DNA of 25,527 nucleotides from Virgibacillus_R byunsanensis (GTDB lineage: Bacteria; Bacillota; Bacilli; Bacillales; Amphibacillaceae): contig NZ_JBHTKJ010000061.1 in NCBI RefSeq assembly GCF_042675965.1, forward strand, positions 1 through 25,527, given 5' to 3'. Made by a program: the position numbers and the translations under genes. The notes beneath the pieces were generated by a model. The model had not been told where the DNA came from. It was given only the letters and a program-made list of their open reading frames with translations, and did not search any database. Below, one piece after another: positions 7,363 through 14,603 of this stretch. Position 1 is the first letter of the stretch; each line of letters begins with the position of its first letter.

Positions 7363-8745
7363 TTGACATCAAACGCTATGCAATTAAGCGAAGAATATAG
7401 TCTAACCAAACCAGAGCAAAAGAAGATCATCTTCCTGATGTGTTCTGTCTTATTATTCTCTGTTATGAATGGAACCATGTTCATGATTGCCGTACCTGAT
7501 ATTGCAGCATCATTTTCGTTGTTACCTTCAGAGGTGAGCTGGGTGGTGACTGGGTATATCATTATTTATGCGATCGGAGCATTAATGTATGGCAAGTTAG
7601 CTGATATATATCCGTTGAAAACATTATTGACGATTGGACTTAGTCTATTTGCAGCCGGTTCGTTATTTGGCTTTTTTGCACCAACATTTCCACTAGTTAT
7701 TCTGGCGCGCTTGATTCAGGCAGCTGGTGCATCTTCTATTCTAGCACTAGCTTTCATTGTGCCATCACGGTATTTTCCACAAGAAAGAGGTAGGATGCTA
7801 GGAATCATTTCGAGTACCATGGCATTTGCATCTGGTGTCGGACCAGTGATCGGTGGATTTGTTGCGGGTGCACTAAACTGGCAATACTTATTTTTAATTT
7901 CCGCATTCGTTATGTTCACCATTCCTTTTTTCCGAGTTTGGATGCCTGAGGAGGAAAAGAGGCGAGGCAGAGTTGATATTCCTGGAGCTGTGTTTATCGC
8001 ACTTGCCGTAGCATCTCTTATTCTATTTATTACGCTGTTTGTTTGGTGGTACATCGTCATTAGCATCGTATTCTTCAGTTTGTTTGCGTGGAGAATTTTT
8101 AACAGTGACATCCCATTTATTCATCCGGACTTGTTTCGAAACGCTCCATTTCGAACAACGATTGTTGCGGGATTTTTTGCGATTATGACCATGATGGGCA
8201 CGATGTTTATCATGCCACTTCTGTTAAGTGAAGTGAATCATTTAAACACGCTATTAATAGGTCTTACGTTATTCCCAGGGGCGATGGCGGCTGCTTTTAT
8301 GGGGAGATGGGTAGGCGCTTTAACGGATAAGCAGGGGAGTAAGCAAGTAATCTATATTGCTTTCGGGCTTATGATTACTGGTTTCTTTCTGATATCCACC
8401 TTTACAGGAAGTAGTGCCTGGGTGATCAGTATGGTACTTATTATTACTTTTATCGCGTTTCCGTTTATCCAGACTTCCACTGCTAATTTGATATCAACTG
8501 TACTCCCAAGGAATGAAATTGGGGTAGGAATGGGCATCTATAACTTATTTAATTTTATGTCAGGCGCCTTTAGTGGGGCAATTATTGGAAAAATACTAGA
8601 TTACGAAAGTGGTGTAAAGTTGAACCCATTTTCGATAGCCCAAGGTCACGGCATCTCTTATAGCAATGTGTTTATCGGATTTATTGTAGTAACGATTTTG
8701 AATGGCTGTTTATTTTATTTCTCTTTTAGAAGAATGAAAGTTTGA
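7363..8745 (+). CDS. TetL/TetK-like MFS exporter (DHA2, 14-helix type)
   Basis: A ~460-residue major facilitator protein with about 14 membrane segments. It shares its layout with the TetL/TetK group: ALMYGKLADIYPLK (loop 2-3 motif A), ARLIQAAGASSILALAFIVPSRYFP, the motif C signature SGVGPVIGGFV, and the second-half FPGAMAAAFMGRWVGALTDKQGS. Members export drugs, cations or metabolites by proton antiport; tetracycline itself cannot be inferred. I chose the TTG at 7363 because GGAAGGGAG (7344-7352) lies about ten bases upstream; a TTG at 7354 is too close to it. The gene stands alone between the structured repeat and its own terminator. Substrate unknown. Confidence 0.82.
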   Translation: MTSNAMQLSEEYSLTKPEQKKIIFLMCSVLLFSVMNGTMFMIAVPDIAASFSLLPSEVSWVVTGYIIIYAIGALMYGKLADIYPLKTLLTIGLSLFAAGSLFGFFAPTFPLVILARLIQAAGASSILALAFIVPSRYFPQERGRMLGIISSTMAFASGVGPVIGGFVAGALNWQYLFLISAFVMFTIPFFRVWMPEEEKRRGRVDIPGAVFIALAVASLILFITLFVWWYIVISIVFFSLFAWRIFNSDIPFIHPDLFRNAPFRTTIVAGFFAIMTMMGTMFIMPLLLSEVNHLNTLLIGLTLFPGAMAAAFMGRWVGALTDKQGSKQVIYIAFGLMITGFFLISTFTGSSAWVISMVLIITFIAFPFIQTSTANLISTVLPRNEIGVGMGIYNLFNFMSGAFSGAIIGKILDYESGVKLNPFSIAQGHGISYSNVFIGFIVVTILNGCLFYFSFRRMKV

Positions 8746-8810
8746 CTTGTTGTAGTGGAGTAACCAGAACACTTAGAACCTGAAGTTAGAAGCGATGGAC
8801 AAACTATTAG

Positions 8811-8843
8811 ATGCAGGCTCATGCAGGAGCTTGCATTTTTAAT
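8811..8843 (+). terminator. Terminator of the MFS gene
   Basis: Stem ATGCAGGCTC (8811-8820) with GAGCTTGCAT (8827-8836), one mismatch, loop ATGCAG, followed by TTTTAATTT. Confidence 0.8.
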
Positions 8844-8938
8844 TTAAATCCACAAGAGACATCGAAATTTCCTTAGAATACGATAGAGCAACAAATTAAA
8901 ACATGAATAATATATACAGTACATGTAAACACTAGGAA

Positions 8939-8967
8939 TTGACTGAAAATTTGTTTTATAATATAAT
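8939..8967 (+). promoter_or_regulatory. Sigma-A promoter of the XRE gene
   Basis: TTGACT (8939-8944), 17-base spacer, TATAAT (8962-8967): a near-consensus promoter. Transcription should start near 8974, inside the cre box that follows. The TTG of this -35 box is an open-frame start for the XRE gene, but it cannot be the translation start if this promoter is used. Confidence 0.8.
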
Positions 8968-8969
8968 TA

Positions 8970-8986
8970 TTGAAAGCGATTTCATT
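8970..8986 (+). promoter_or_regulatory. cre box (CcpA catabolite control site)
   Basis: The 17 bases TTGAAAGCGATTTCATT fit the consensus WTGNAARCGNWWWCAWW at every position. Location over the transcription start predicts repression by CcpA in the presence of good carbon sources. Confidence 0.75.
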
Positions 8987-9004
8987 AAATGGAGGAGGGT
9001 TATT

Positions 9005-9205
9005 TTGGATAATATAAGTGGCCATCTTAGGGAAACGTTAGAGTTAAGAGGTATGTCATTGGAAGAATTAATGGAACGGAGTGGAGTATCAGAGGATGTT
9101 CTAAGAAATATTGAAACCAACTCCACAGATGTAAACGTATCTGATCTTCAAAAAATATCGAATGCCTTAAATATTTCGTTTCAAATTGGGAATACAACTA
9201 TATAA
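9005..9205 (+). CDS. Small XRE-family helix-turn-helix protein
   Basis: A 66-residue protein made almost entirely of a Cro/CI-type HTH: LRETLELRGMSLEELMERSG, then VSEDVLRNIETN as recognition helix, then VSDLQKISNALNISF. There is no sensor or oligomerisation domain, so it is either a stand-alone DNA binder or an anti-repressor-like partner. The TTG at 9005 is chosen because GGAGGAGGG (8991-8999) sits just upstream; a longer frame reaches back to 8939, but that TTG is the -35 box of a near-perfect promoter. A perfect cre box over the transcription start points to CcpA repression. Target genes cannot be named; the zinc-ribbon membrane gene downstream is a possible operon partner. Confidence 0.72.
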   Translation: MDNISGHLRETLELRGMSLEELMERSGVSEDVLRNIETNSTDVNVSDLQKISNALNISFQIGNTTI

Positions 9206-9453
9206 TATCTTTCGCAGATATAAATTAAATATTGTTAAGCAGGCTGTCGAGAAATATTCGGGAGTCTTTATTTTTATGCCTAAAATTTTAATATCGACCA
9301 TACTGAACCAATCGATTTTAACCAATAATGGAACAAAGACTTATTGGAAATACAATATACAGACTGAACGAAAAGAGAAGGTATAAAGAGAATTTTAAAG
9401 ATATATGGATATTGGTTTGTTAACTTAAGACTCTTAAAAGATGGGGTGTATAC

Positions 9454-9750
9454 ATGAAATTACCTGTTTGTTGGTCCTGTGATTATCATTTTAAATGGAA
9501 AGAATTATTGTTTGTTATAAATGGACGAAAAAAGTGTCCACATTGCAGGAATAGACAATATTTCACAACGCATACGCATTGGAAGTCAGGAGTTCTCGGG
9601 ATTCCACTACCGATTAGCATGATCGTTTTAAACAGTTTTGGTTTCCCTTTTGCTTGGACAATTTTTATAATGTTTCTAACATTGTTGGTTTATTTTGCAA
9701 TTTTACCTTTTCAATATGAATTTACGAACGAGATCCAGCCGTTATTTTAA
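9454..9750 (+). CDS. Zinc-ribbon membrane protein of the CxxC-20-CxxC type (TIGR04104-like)
   Basis: A 98-residue protein that begins with a small zinc ribbon, CWSC (residues 6-9) and CPHC (28-31), separated by about twenty residues including the FKWKELLF segment, then RQYFTTHTHWK. Two hydrophobic segments follow (about 47-64 and 68-87). This matches the short Bacillales family named after its CxxC-20-CxxC motif. Function is unknown; the ribbon probably faces the cytoplasm. The ATG follows GGGGTG (9443-9448). The gene is 248 bp downstream of the XRE gene with no terminator visible between them, so co-transcription is possible. Confidence 0.7.
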   Translation: MKLPVCWSCDYHFKWKELLFVINGRKKCPHCRNRQYFTTHTHWKSGVLGIPLPISMIVLNSFGFPFAWTIFIMFLTLLVYFAILPFQYEFTNEIQPLF

Positions 9751-9808
9751 CTTACTGATAGCTCAATTGTTCCAAACGGTGGCTGAACTCGTAAAAATAT
9801 AGCAAGAA

Positions 9809-9898
9809 GCCAAAGTTTAGGATTAGAAGCCGAAGTTTTTAACTAACTGGCCAAAGATTGAGGTTAACTGGCCAAAGATTAAAGTAAACTAGCCAAAG
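9809..9898. repeat. Five phased GCCAAAG repeats, period 20-21 nt
   Basis: GCC(A/G)AAG occurs at 9809, 9829, 9850, 9871 and 9892, spaced 20, 21, 21 and 21 bases. The last three units share a longer unit, AACTGGCCAAAGATT or close to it. The array lies in the non-coding gap 9751-10063 between the zinc-ribbon gene and mqo, which holds no gene; its other content is the mqo terminator. Confidence 0.75.
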
Positions 9899-10004
9899 TT
9901 CACGATTTCCCTTTGATTTAATAGGTGTTCATGCTTAAATTTCAGCCTACTGATTGTCTTGAAGTACTGGTTTTAAGGCAATTTTGGATTACATACATAA
10001 ATGT

Positions 10005-10048
10005 TGATAAAAAAAGAACCTTTAATCCAAAGATAGATCAAAGGTTCT
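10005..10048 (-). terminator. Terminator of mqo
   Basis: On the minus strand AGAACCTTT pairs with AAAGGTTCT (plus 10040-10048 and 10015-10023), a perfect 9-bp stem extended by partial inner pairing, followed by a run of T residues (A run at 10008-10015 on the plus strand). Confidence 0.85.
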
Positions 10049-10063
10049 GTGTCATCAAAAGCA

Positions 10064-11566
10064 TTAACTAACGACTAGCTCTTTTTTGCTTAGACCTAGC
10101 GTCTGTGCTGTTGAAGTATTAATTTCACGTAAAAGCTCTGGGTTTTCTACTAATGATTTGCCATAAGAAGGTATCATTTCCTTTATTTTCTGTTCCCACT
10201 CATTTACATGTTGCCCGAAGCACTTCTCTAATACTTCAAGCATGACAGGAACGGCGGTAGAAGCACCTGGAGAAGCACCTAGCAAGGCTGCTATCGTGCC
10301 ATCAGCATCACTGACAACTTCCGTACCAAATTGTAGTGTTCCTTTGCCACCAACCTCCGTATCTTTAATAACTTGCACCCGCTGGCCCGCGGTTACTAAA
10401 TCCCAATCTTCACTTTTGGCGTTCGGGATAAACTCACGTAACTCTTCCATGCGCTTTTCTTTTGATGAGATAACTTGTTCAATTAAGTATTTTGTCAAGG
10501 AAGCGTTTTTTACGCCTGCCGCCAACATGGTAAATAAATTATCCGTTTTAACGGATGTTAACAGATCAAACATGGAGCCGGTTTTTAAAAACTTTGGTGA
10601 GAAACCGGCAAACGGTCCAAATAGCAACGATTTCTTGTTGTCGATAAATCGTGTGTCAAGATGCGGAACAGACATTGGCGGAGCACCAACCTTAGCTTTA
10701 CCGTAAACCTTTGCATGATGCTGCGCTGCAACTTCTGGATTGTTACATACCATAAATAGTCCGCTTACTGGGAATCCTCCAATATGTTTTGATTCAGGTA
10801 TTCCGGTTTTTTGTAGCAAATGCAGACTTCCACCCCCACCACCGATAAAGACGAAGTTTGCTGTATGAGATTTTGTTTTACCAGTATCCATATCATGCAC
10901 TTTCACTTCCCAAGCGTCATCGCTGGTACGTTTAATATCCTCAACACGATGCTTGTAGTTTATATTTAAGTCATTACCTTCTAAGTGGTTAAACAATTTG
11001 CGCGTTAAAGCGCCAAAGTTAACATCGGTTCCACTTTCAATTTTTGTGGTGGCAATCGGTTCATTTGATGGACGGGCTTGCATAATAAGTGGAATCCATT
11101 CCATCAGTTTTTCCGGGTCATCGGAAAATTCCATCCCTTCGAATAGAGGATTGTTAGCCATCGCTTCAAAACGATTTTTTAAAAATCTAACGTTTTGTTC
11201 CCCTTGTACTAGACTCATATGAGGCAATGGCATGATAAAGTCCTGTGGATCATGTATCAGCCTATTGTTTACAAGATAAGACCAAAACTGCATCGAAACA
11301 TTAAATTGTTCATTAATTTTTATAGCTTTGCTAATATCTACAGATCCATCAGCTTTCTCTTCTGTGTAGTTTAGTTCACACAGTGCAGCATGTCCAGTTC
11401 CCGCATTATTCCATGCGTTAGAGCTTTCCTCACCTGCATTTGCTAGCTTCTCAAACACTGTAATTTCCCATTCAGGTTTTAGTTCTTTCAAGATTGTCCC
11501 TAAAGTCGCACTCATGATTCCGGCGCCAATTAAAATGACGTCTGTTTTAGTTTCTCCGTTGCTCAT
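10064..11566 (-). CDS. mqo: Malate:quinone oxidoreductase
   Basis: A 500-residue FAD enzyme that oxidises malate to oxaloacetate and passes electrons to menaquinone at the membrane face. The N-terminal FAD-binding Rossmann motif is VILIGAGIMSATLGTIL, followed by SSNAWNNAGTGHAALCELNYT, both hallmarks of Mqo. Later marks are FVFIGGGGGSLHLLQKTGIPE, GGFPVSGLFMV, and the C-terminal LLGASPGASTAVPVMLEVL. Length is normal. The start used is ATG at 11566, giving MSNGETKTD as in other bacillal Mqo; a GTG at 11584 adds six residues but has a poorer ribosome site. The gene is monocistronic, with its own terminator. A perfect palindrome over its probable -10 may be an operator. Confidence 0.93.
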   Translation of the reverse strand: MSNGETKTDVILIGAGIMSATLGTILKELKPEWEITVFEKLANAGEESSNAWNNAGTGHAALCELNYTEEKADGSVDISKAIKINEQFNVSMQFWSYLVNNRLIHDPQDFIMPLPHMSLVQGEQNVRFLKNRFEAMANNPLFEGMEFSDDPEKLMEWIPLIMQARPSNEPIATTKIESGTDVNFGALTRKLFNHLEGNDLNINYKHRVEDIKRTSDDAWEVKVHDMDTGKTKSHTANFVFIGGGGGSLHLLQKTGIPESKHIGGFPVSGLFMVCNNPEVAAQHHAKVYGKAKVGAPPMSVPHLDTRFIDNKKSLLFGPFAGFSPKFLKTGSMFDLLTSVKTDNLFTMLAAGVKNASLTKYLIEQVISSKEKRMEELREFIPNAKSEDWDLVTAGQRVQVIKDTEVGGKGTLQFGTEVVSDADGTIAALLGASPGASTAVPVMLEVLEKCFGQHVNEWEQKIKEMIPSYGKSLVENPELLREINTSTAQTLGLSKKELVVS

Positions 11567-11665
11567 TTTTACCAACCTTTTCACCTAAAATTTGCAGAAA
11601 ATATGTAGGCGTCACACCATGGTAAGGCGCGACCTAGTCACACACCTTTTCTGTCTCTATTAAAT

Positions 11666-11678
11666 CACTATTATAGTG
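11666..11678. promoter_or_regulatory. Palindrome over the probable mqo -10
   Basis: CACTAT-T-ATAGTG is perfectly symmetric. On the minus strand it contains TATAAT, the best -10 upstream of mqo, though the -35 is weak. Regulator unknown. Confidence 0.3.
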
Positions 11679-11815
11679 TATCACAATTATATATAGAATA
11701 AGATATCTACTAGTATATGATAATTATAAACTATTTTTATGGTTGTAAAAAGGGAGAAGTTTGTCTGCCCCTGAAGAAAACCCGTTATCGTTTATATTTT
11801 GTTCTTAACTAAAAA

Positions 11816-11832
11816 ATTAAAGCGTTTTCATA
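11816..11832 (+). promoter_or_regulatory. cre-like box upstream of the microcompartment operon
   Basis: ATTAAAGCGTTTTCATA fits the cre consensus WTGNAARCGNWWWCAWW at all but one position (T in place of the first G). It ends eight bases before the -35 box, a position compatible with CcpA control of the operon. Confidence 0.55.
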
Positions 11833-11839
11833 AAAGTGA

Positions 11840-11910
11840 TTGATCTTTCTGTCGACTTCGGTCATAATGAAATAAACAAACGTTCAAATGAATATGAACA
11901 TAATTTCATA
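11840..11910 (+). promoter_or_regulatory. Promoter and candidate DeoR operator of the microcompartment operon
   Basis: TTGATC (11840-11845), 17-base spacer, CATAAT (11863-11868). Just downstream are overlapping dyads GTTCA-N8-TGAAC (11882-11899) and TATGAA-N6-TTCATA (11893-11910), placed where a repressor would block elongation or initiation. The TGAA/TTCA half-sites recall the DeoR operator of Bacillus. Confidence 0.6.
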
Positions 11911-11950
11911 CTGCCATGTCATTATGTTTCTAGGAGAGGCTTGTTAGGAA

Positions 11951-12898
11951 ATGGAAAGAAATGAATTTAAATCATCTAGAACAGTAAAAGTCGCAAAAAT
12001 GTATTATCAGCTCGAATATAGTCAACAAGCCATCGCAAAAGAATTGGGTATCTCCAGACCGTCTGTATCCCGTCTTTTACAAGAGGCAAAAAAGCAGGGG
12101 ATTGTTCAGATACAAATAAATGATCCTACAGAAGATGGACAAAAATTAACAGAAGTTATCAAAGAAAAATATAATTTGAAGGATTGTATTATTGTTCATG
12201 TTCCTGTCTATCACGACTCAGTTGTTAAAGAATATATCGGGGAAAAGGCAGCGAATTATGTTAGAGACATGGTGAAGTCTGGGGATGTTATTGGAACAAC
12301 TTGGGGGACGACGTTATTTGAAGTAGCAAGACGGATCAAACCCAAGGATGTGTTCGATGTTAAAGTTGTTCAGCTTAATGGAGGTGTCAGTCATTCACAA
12401 TCCAATACGTATGCATCTGACATACTGAATTATTTAGGGAAAGCTTTTGCCACATCTCCTCATTTCCTGCCGTTACCAGCGGTGGTTGACAGTTTATATG
12501 TTACCCAAGCCATTGCTCGGGACCGGCATATTAGTAAAGTGTTGGAACTAGGAAAGCAGGCGAATATTGCACTGTTTACGGTTGGTGATCCAAATGAAGG
12601 TTCGACCCTAGTTAAGGCTGATTATTTTACCAAAGAAGACTTGGAGGTGTTAAAGGAGAAGAATGCGGTTGGTGATATTTGTTCTCGTTTTATCGATCGT
12701 AAAGGTAACCTATGTAATGAAGCGATTAATGCTAGAACAATTGGGATTGAGTTGGAAAATTTAAGAAAAATAGAGTCGACGATCCTTGTTGCAGGGGGGA
12801 TAAAGAAAGTAAGTGGCATTATAGGTGCTTTAGAAGGCAACTATGCCAATGTGCTGATTACTGATCAGTTTACGGCCAAGTCTTTAATTGAAACGTAA
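11951..12898 (+). CDS. deoR: DeoR-type (SorC family) sugar-phosphate-responsive regulator
   Basis: A 315-residue SorC-family protein. Its N-terminal HTH (YSQQAIAKELGISRPSVSRL, residues ~23-42) and sugar-binding domain track Bacillus subtilis DeoR closely: GTTWGTTLFEVARRI, VVQLNGGVSHSQSNTY, FLPLPAVVDS, KQANIALFTVGD, AVGDICSRFIDRKGN, and the ending ANVLITDQFTAKSLI. DeoR represses deoxyribonucleoside catabolism and is released by deoxyribose-5-phosphate, which fits with deoC ending this locus. GGAGAGG at 11933-11939 precedes the ATG. It is the first gene of the microcompartment operon, 21 bp before pduL, and dyads downstream of its promoter suggest autoregulation of the whole cluster. The effector is inferred from similarity and context. 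Confidence 0.85.
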   Translation: MERNEFKSSRTVKVAKMYYQLEYSQQAIAKELGISRPSVSRLLQEAKKQGIVQIQINDPTEDGQKLTEVIKEKYNLKDCIIVHVPVYHDSVVKEYIGEKAANYVRDMVKSGDVIGTTWGTTLFEVARRIKPKDVFDVKVVQLNGGVSHSQSNTYASDILNYLGKAFATSPHFLPLPAVVDSLYVTQAIARDRHISKVLELGKQANIALFTVGDPNEGSTLVKADYFTKEDLEVLKEKNAVGDICSRFIDRKGNLCNEAINARTIGIELENLRKIESTILVAGGIKKVSGIIGALEGNYANVLITDQFTAKSLIET

Positions 12899-12919
12899 CC
12901 TCTAGTAAGGAGGGTGTAC

Positions 12920-13582
12920 ATGAATCAAAGTGAATTAACAGAAATCATTGAAACAACTGTAGAAGAAGTGTTACGTGAGCATGCATTAAATAGAAATAAA
13001 AACCAAGTACCTATTGCAATTTCAAATCGACATGCACATCTTTCACGTGCAGGGTTGGAACGGTTATTTGGAAAAGGATATGCATTAAAAAAGGCAAAGG
13101 ACTTATCTCAGCCTGGCCAATTTGCTGCACAGGAAACAGTTACTGTAATTGGTCCAAAAGGGAAACTGAGAAATGTTCGCTTGTTAGGACCGACCAGGGG
13201 AGAAACACAGGTTGAAGTGTCCCTTACGGATGCTCGCAAGCTTGGAGTAACACCACCAATAAGGAATTCAGGAGACATTGAGGATTCGTCTCCGGTTACC
13301 TTACAGGGGCCAAGAGGTCAGTTGAAACTAGACAAAGGTTTAATTTGTGCAGCCAGACATATTCACATGCACACAAGTGATGCAGAAGCATTTGGAGTCG
13401 CAAATGGTGACATCGTCCAGGTCACGGTCGGTGGTAAGCGAGCAACGACGTTTGAAAACACGCTAATACGCGTTTCTCCAAACTATCAGTTAGAAATGCA
13501 TGTTGATTATGATGAGGCGAATACAGCGGGCATTGAGAACGGAGCGACTGGTACTGTGAAACGGTCAGGGATCCCATCATGA
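12920..13582 (+). CDS. pduL: PduL-type phosphate acyltransferase, microcompartment-associated
   Basis: A 220-residue zinc phosphotransacylase that converts acyl-CoA to acyl-phosphate and recycles CoA inside the shell. Zinc/active-site histidines are seen in SNRHAHLS (His38, His40), AARHIHMHTSD (His147, 149, 151) and LEMHVDYDEAN (His194). Residues 1-21 form an amphipathic helix (EIIETTVEEVLREH) separated by a polar linker, the pattern of an encapsulation peptide. AAGGAGGG (12907-12914) points to the ATG at 12920; a GTG at 12914 overlaps it. The stop overlaps the next start (ATGA). In this locus the substrate is probably acetyl-CoA formed from acetaldehyde. No acetate kinase is nearby. Confidence 0.9.
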   Translation: MNQSELTEIIETTVEEVLREHALNRNKNQVPIAISNRHAHLSRAGLERLFGKGYALKKAKDLSQPGQFAAQETVTVIGPKGKLRNVRLLGPTRGETQVEVSLTDARKLGVTPPIRNSGDIEDSSPVTLQGPRGQLKLDKGLICAARHIHMHTSDAEAFGVANGDIVQVTVGGKRATTFENTLIRVSPNYQLEMHVDYDEANTAGIENGATGTVKRSGIPS

Positions 13583-14298
13583 GAGAGAGAATAAAAGAGT
13601 TAGTTCAACAAACATTACACGATTTTCTACATACAACGAATACGGAAACACGTAAAGATATCCTGATCTTACTAGTCTATGAATCTAGTAATCCAACACT
13701 AGTACTCGAAAATATTAAAGCGCTTTCTGATAAACACCATGTAACGTTATGTGTGGGGCATGAGTGGGAAATAGAGAGTCAAGCAAACACAAAAGTGATT
13801 CGTCTAGAGGATTGTAAAAGGCAAGAATTACAGCAATTACTTGATCAAATTGACGTCCTTTATGTTCCGGCAATTAGTCACGGATTAATAGCTAAAATAT
13901 CGTTATTGATTGATGATGATATTCCTTCCTGGCTGGTCATGCAAACACAATTGAAGGGCAAGGAAGTAATAATCGCAAATGACCAGATGCCAGCTATAGG
14001 ATCTAGTATCTTTTTCATGAAACCTTCCATCGAAAAGCGGATCCAAACGTATTGGAGACAAATGAGGGAGGATGGAATACATGCCATTCCGATGGCCAAG
14101 GTACCACAAAAGATAACACGAGTAAGCAAAAAGAAACCTGTAGTACTTGCGAAGCATATCGAGAAATTAGCTGTTGATGGTGAAAAAGAGGTGACACTCC
14201 CTAAAGGAAGTATTCTAACTCCAATGGGTAAAGATATCGCCAGAGAGCTCGGAATTACAGTGAACAGGGAGCACGATGAAAAGAGGGATCAGAAGTGA
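13579..14298 (+). CDS. Microcompartment-associated flavoprotein-like protein of unknown function
   Basis: A 239-residue protein. Residues 1-18 (MRERIKELVQQTLHDFLH) form an amphipathic helix like those of the other cargo proteins. The body has alternating strands and helices of a Rossmann-like fold (KDILILLVYESSN, HHVTLCVGHEW, IDVLYVPAISHGLIAKISLLI) and ends with LPKGSILTPMGKDIARELGI, a segment I associate with flavoprotein-like and other BMC accessory proteins. No cysteine or histidine active site is evident and no clear FMN motif is seen, so the flavoprotein label is tentative. It overlaps pduL and the next BMC-P gene by 4 bases each (ATGA and GTGA), so it is tightly co-translated. It could be a redox or cofactor protein that helps recycle NAD inside the shell; that is a guess. 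Confidence 0.5.
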   Translation: MRERIKELVQQTLHDFLHTTNTETRKDILILLVYESSNPTLVLENIKALSDKHHVTLCVGHEWEIESQANTKVIRLEDCKRQELQQLLDQIDVLYVPAISHGLIAKISLLIDDDIPSWLVMQTQLKGKEVIIANDQMPAIGSSIFFMKPSIEKRIQTYWRQMREDGIHAIPMAKVPQKITRVSKKKPVVLAKHIEKLAVDGEKEVTLPKGSILTPMGKDIARELGITVNREHDEKRDQK

Positions 14299-14597
14299 TA
14301 ATTGCTAAGGTTGTAGGCAGTGTTGTTTCAACATCCAAAGCTGAGAAACTTTACGGAAAAAAATTGTTAGTCGTTCAACCGCTTGATATGAATACGATTG
14401 AGGTCGATGGCAAACCTCTTGTTAGCATTGATACAGTGGGGTCAGGTGTTGGAGAAGTAGTTATGGTAGTAAGTGGAAGTTCTGCTAGACAAACAGAAAC
14501 GACAGAAGGAACACCTGTAGATTCAGCGATTGTAGGTATCATCGATCACATTGAAATCGAGGGGGAGATTACGTTTGAAGCTAACAAAGGAGGTTGA
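14295..14597 (+). CDS. BMC-P shell vertex protein (EutN/CcmL family), first of three
   Basis: A 100-residue pentamer-forming protein that caps shell vertices. The fold signature is clear: MIIAKVVGSVVSTSKAEKLYGKKLLVVQPL at the start (read as two segments), then VSIDTVGSGVGEVVMVVSGSSAR, and the terminal AIVGIIDHIEIEG. The start is GTG at 14295, overlapping the upstream stop; GAGGG at 14283-14287 is the ribosome site. It has a slightly longer C-terminal tail than the other two copies (100 versus 94 and 88 residues). The three BMC-P paralogues are divergent in sequence, so they probably are not recent duplicates and may occupy different vertices or associate with different cargo. Confidence 0.9.
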   Translation: MIIAKVVGSVVSTSKAEKLYGKKLLVVQPLDMNTIEVDGKPLVSIDTVGSGVGEVVMVVSGSSARQTETTEGTPVDSAIVGIIDHIEIEGEITFEANKGG

Positions 14598-14603
14598 TCA
14601 TGA

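Noticed and set aside
7363..8745. Calling the MFS gene a tetracycline resistance gene
   Set aside because: The similarity is to the TetL/TetK group in general layout; the substrate cannot be told from sequence alone and many such exporters are not drug-specific.
9186..9386. 66-codon frame after the XRE gene
   Set aside because: It begins inside the XRE gene without a Shine-Dalgarno, and its composition is unlike a real protein. The stretch is probably untranslated.
9809..9898. Possible CRISPR array
   Set aside because: The units are only 20-21 bases with a 7-base core and no unique spacers, and no cas genes are present.
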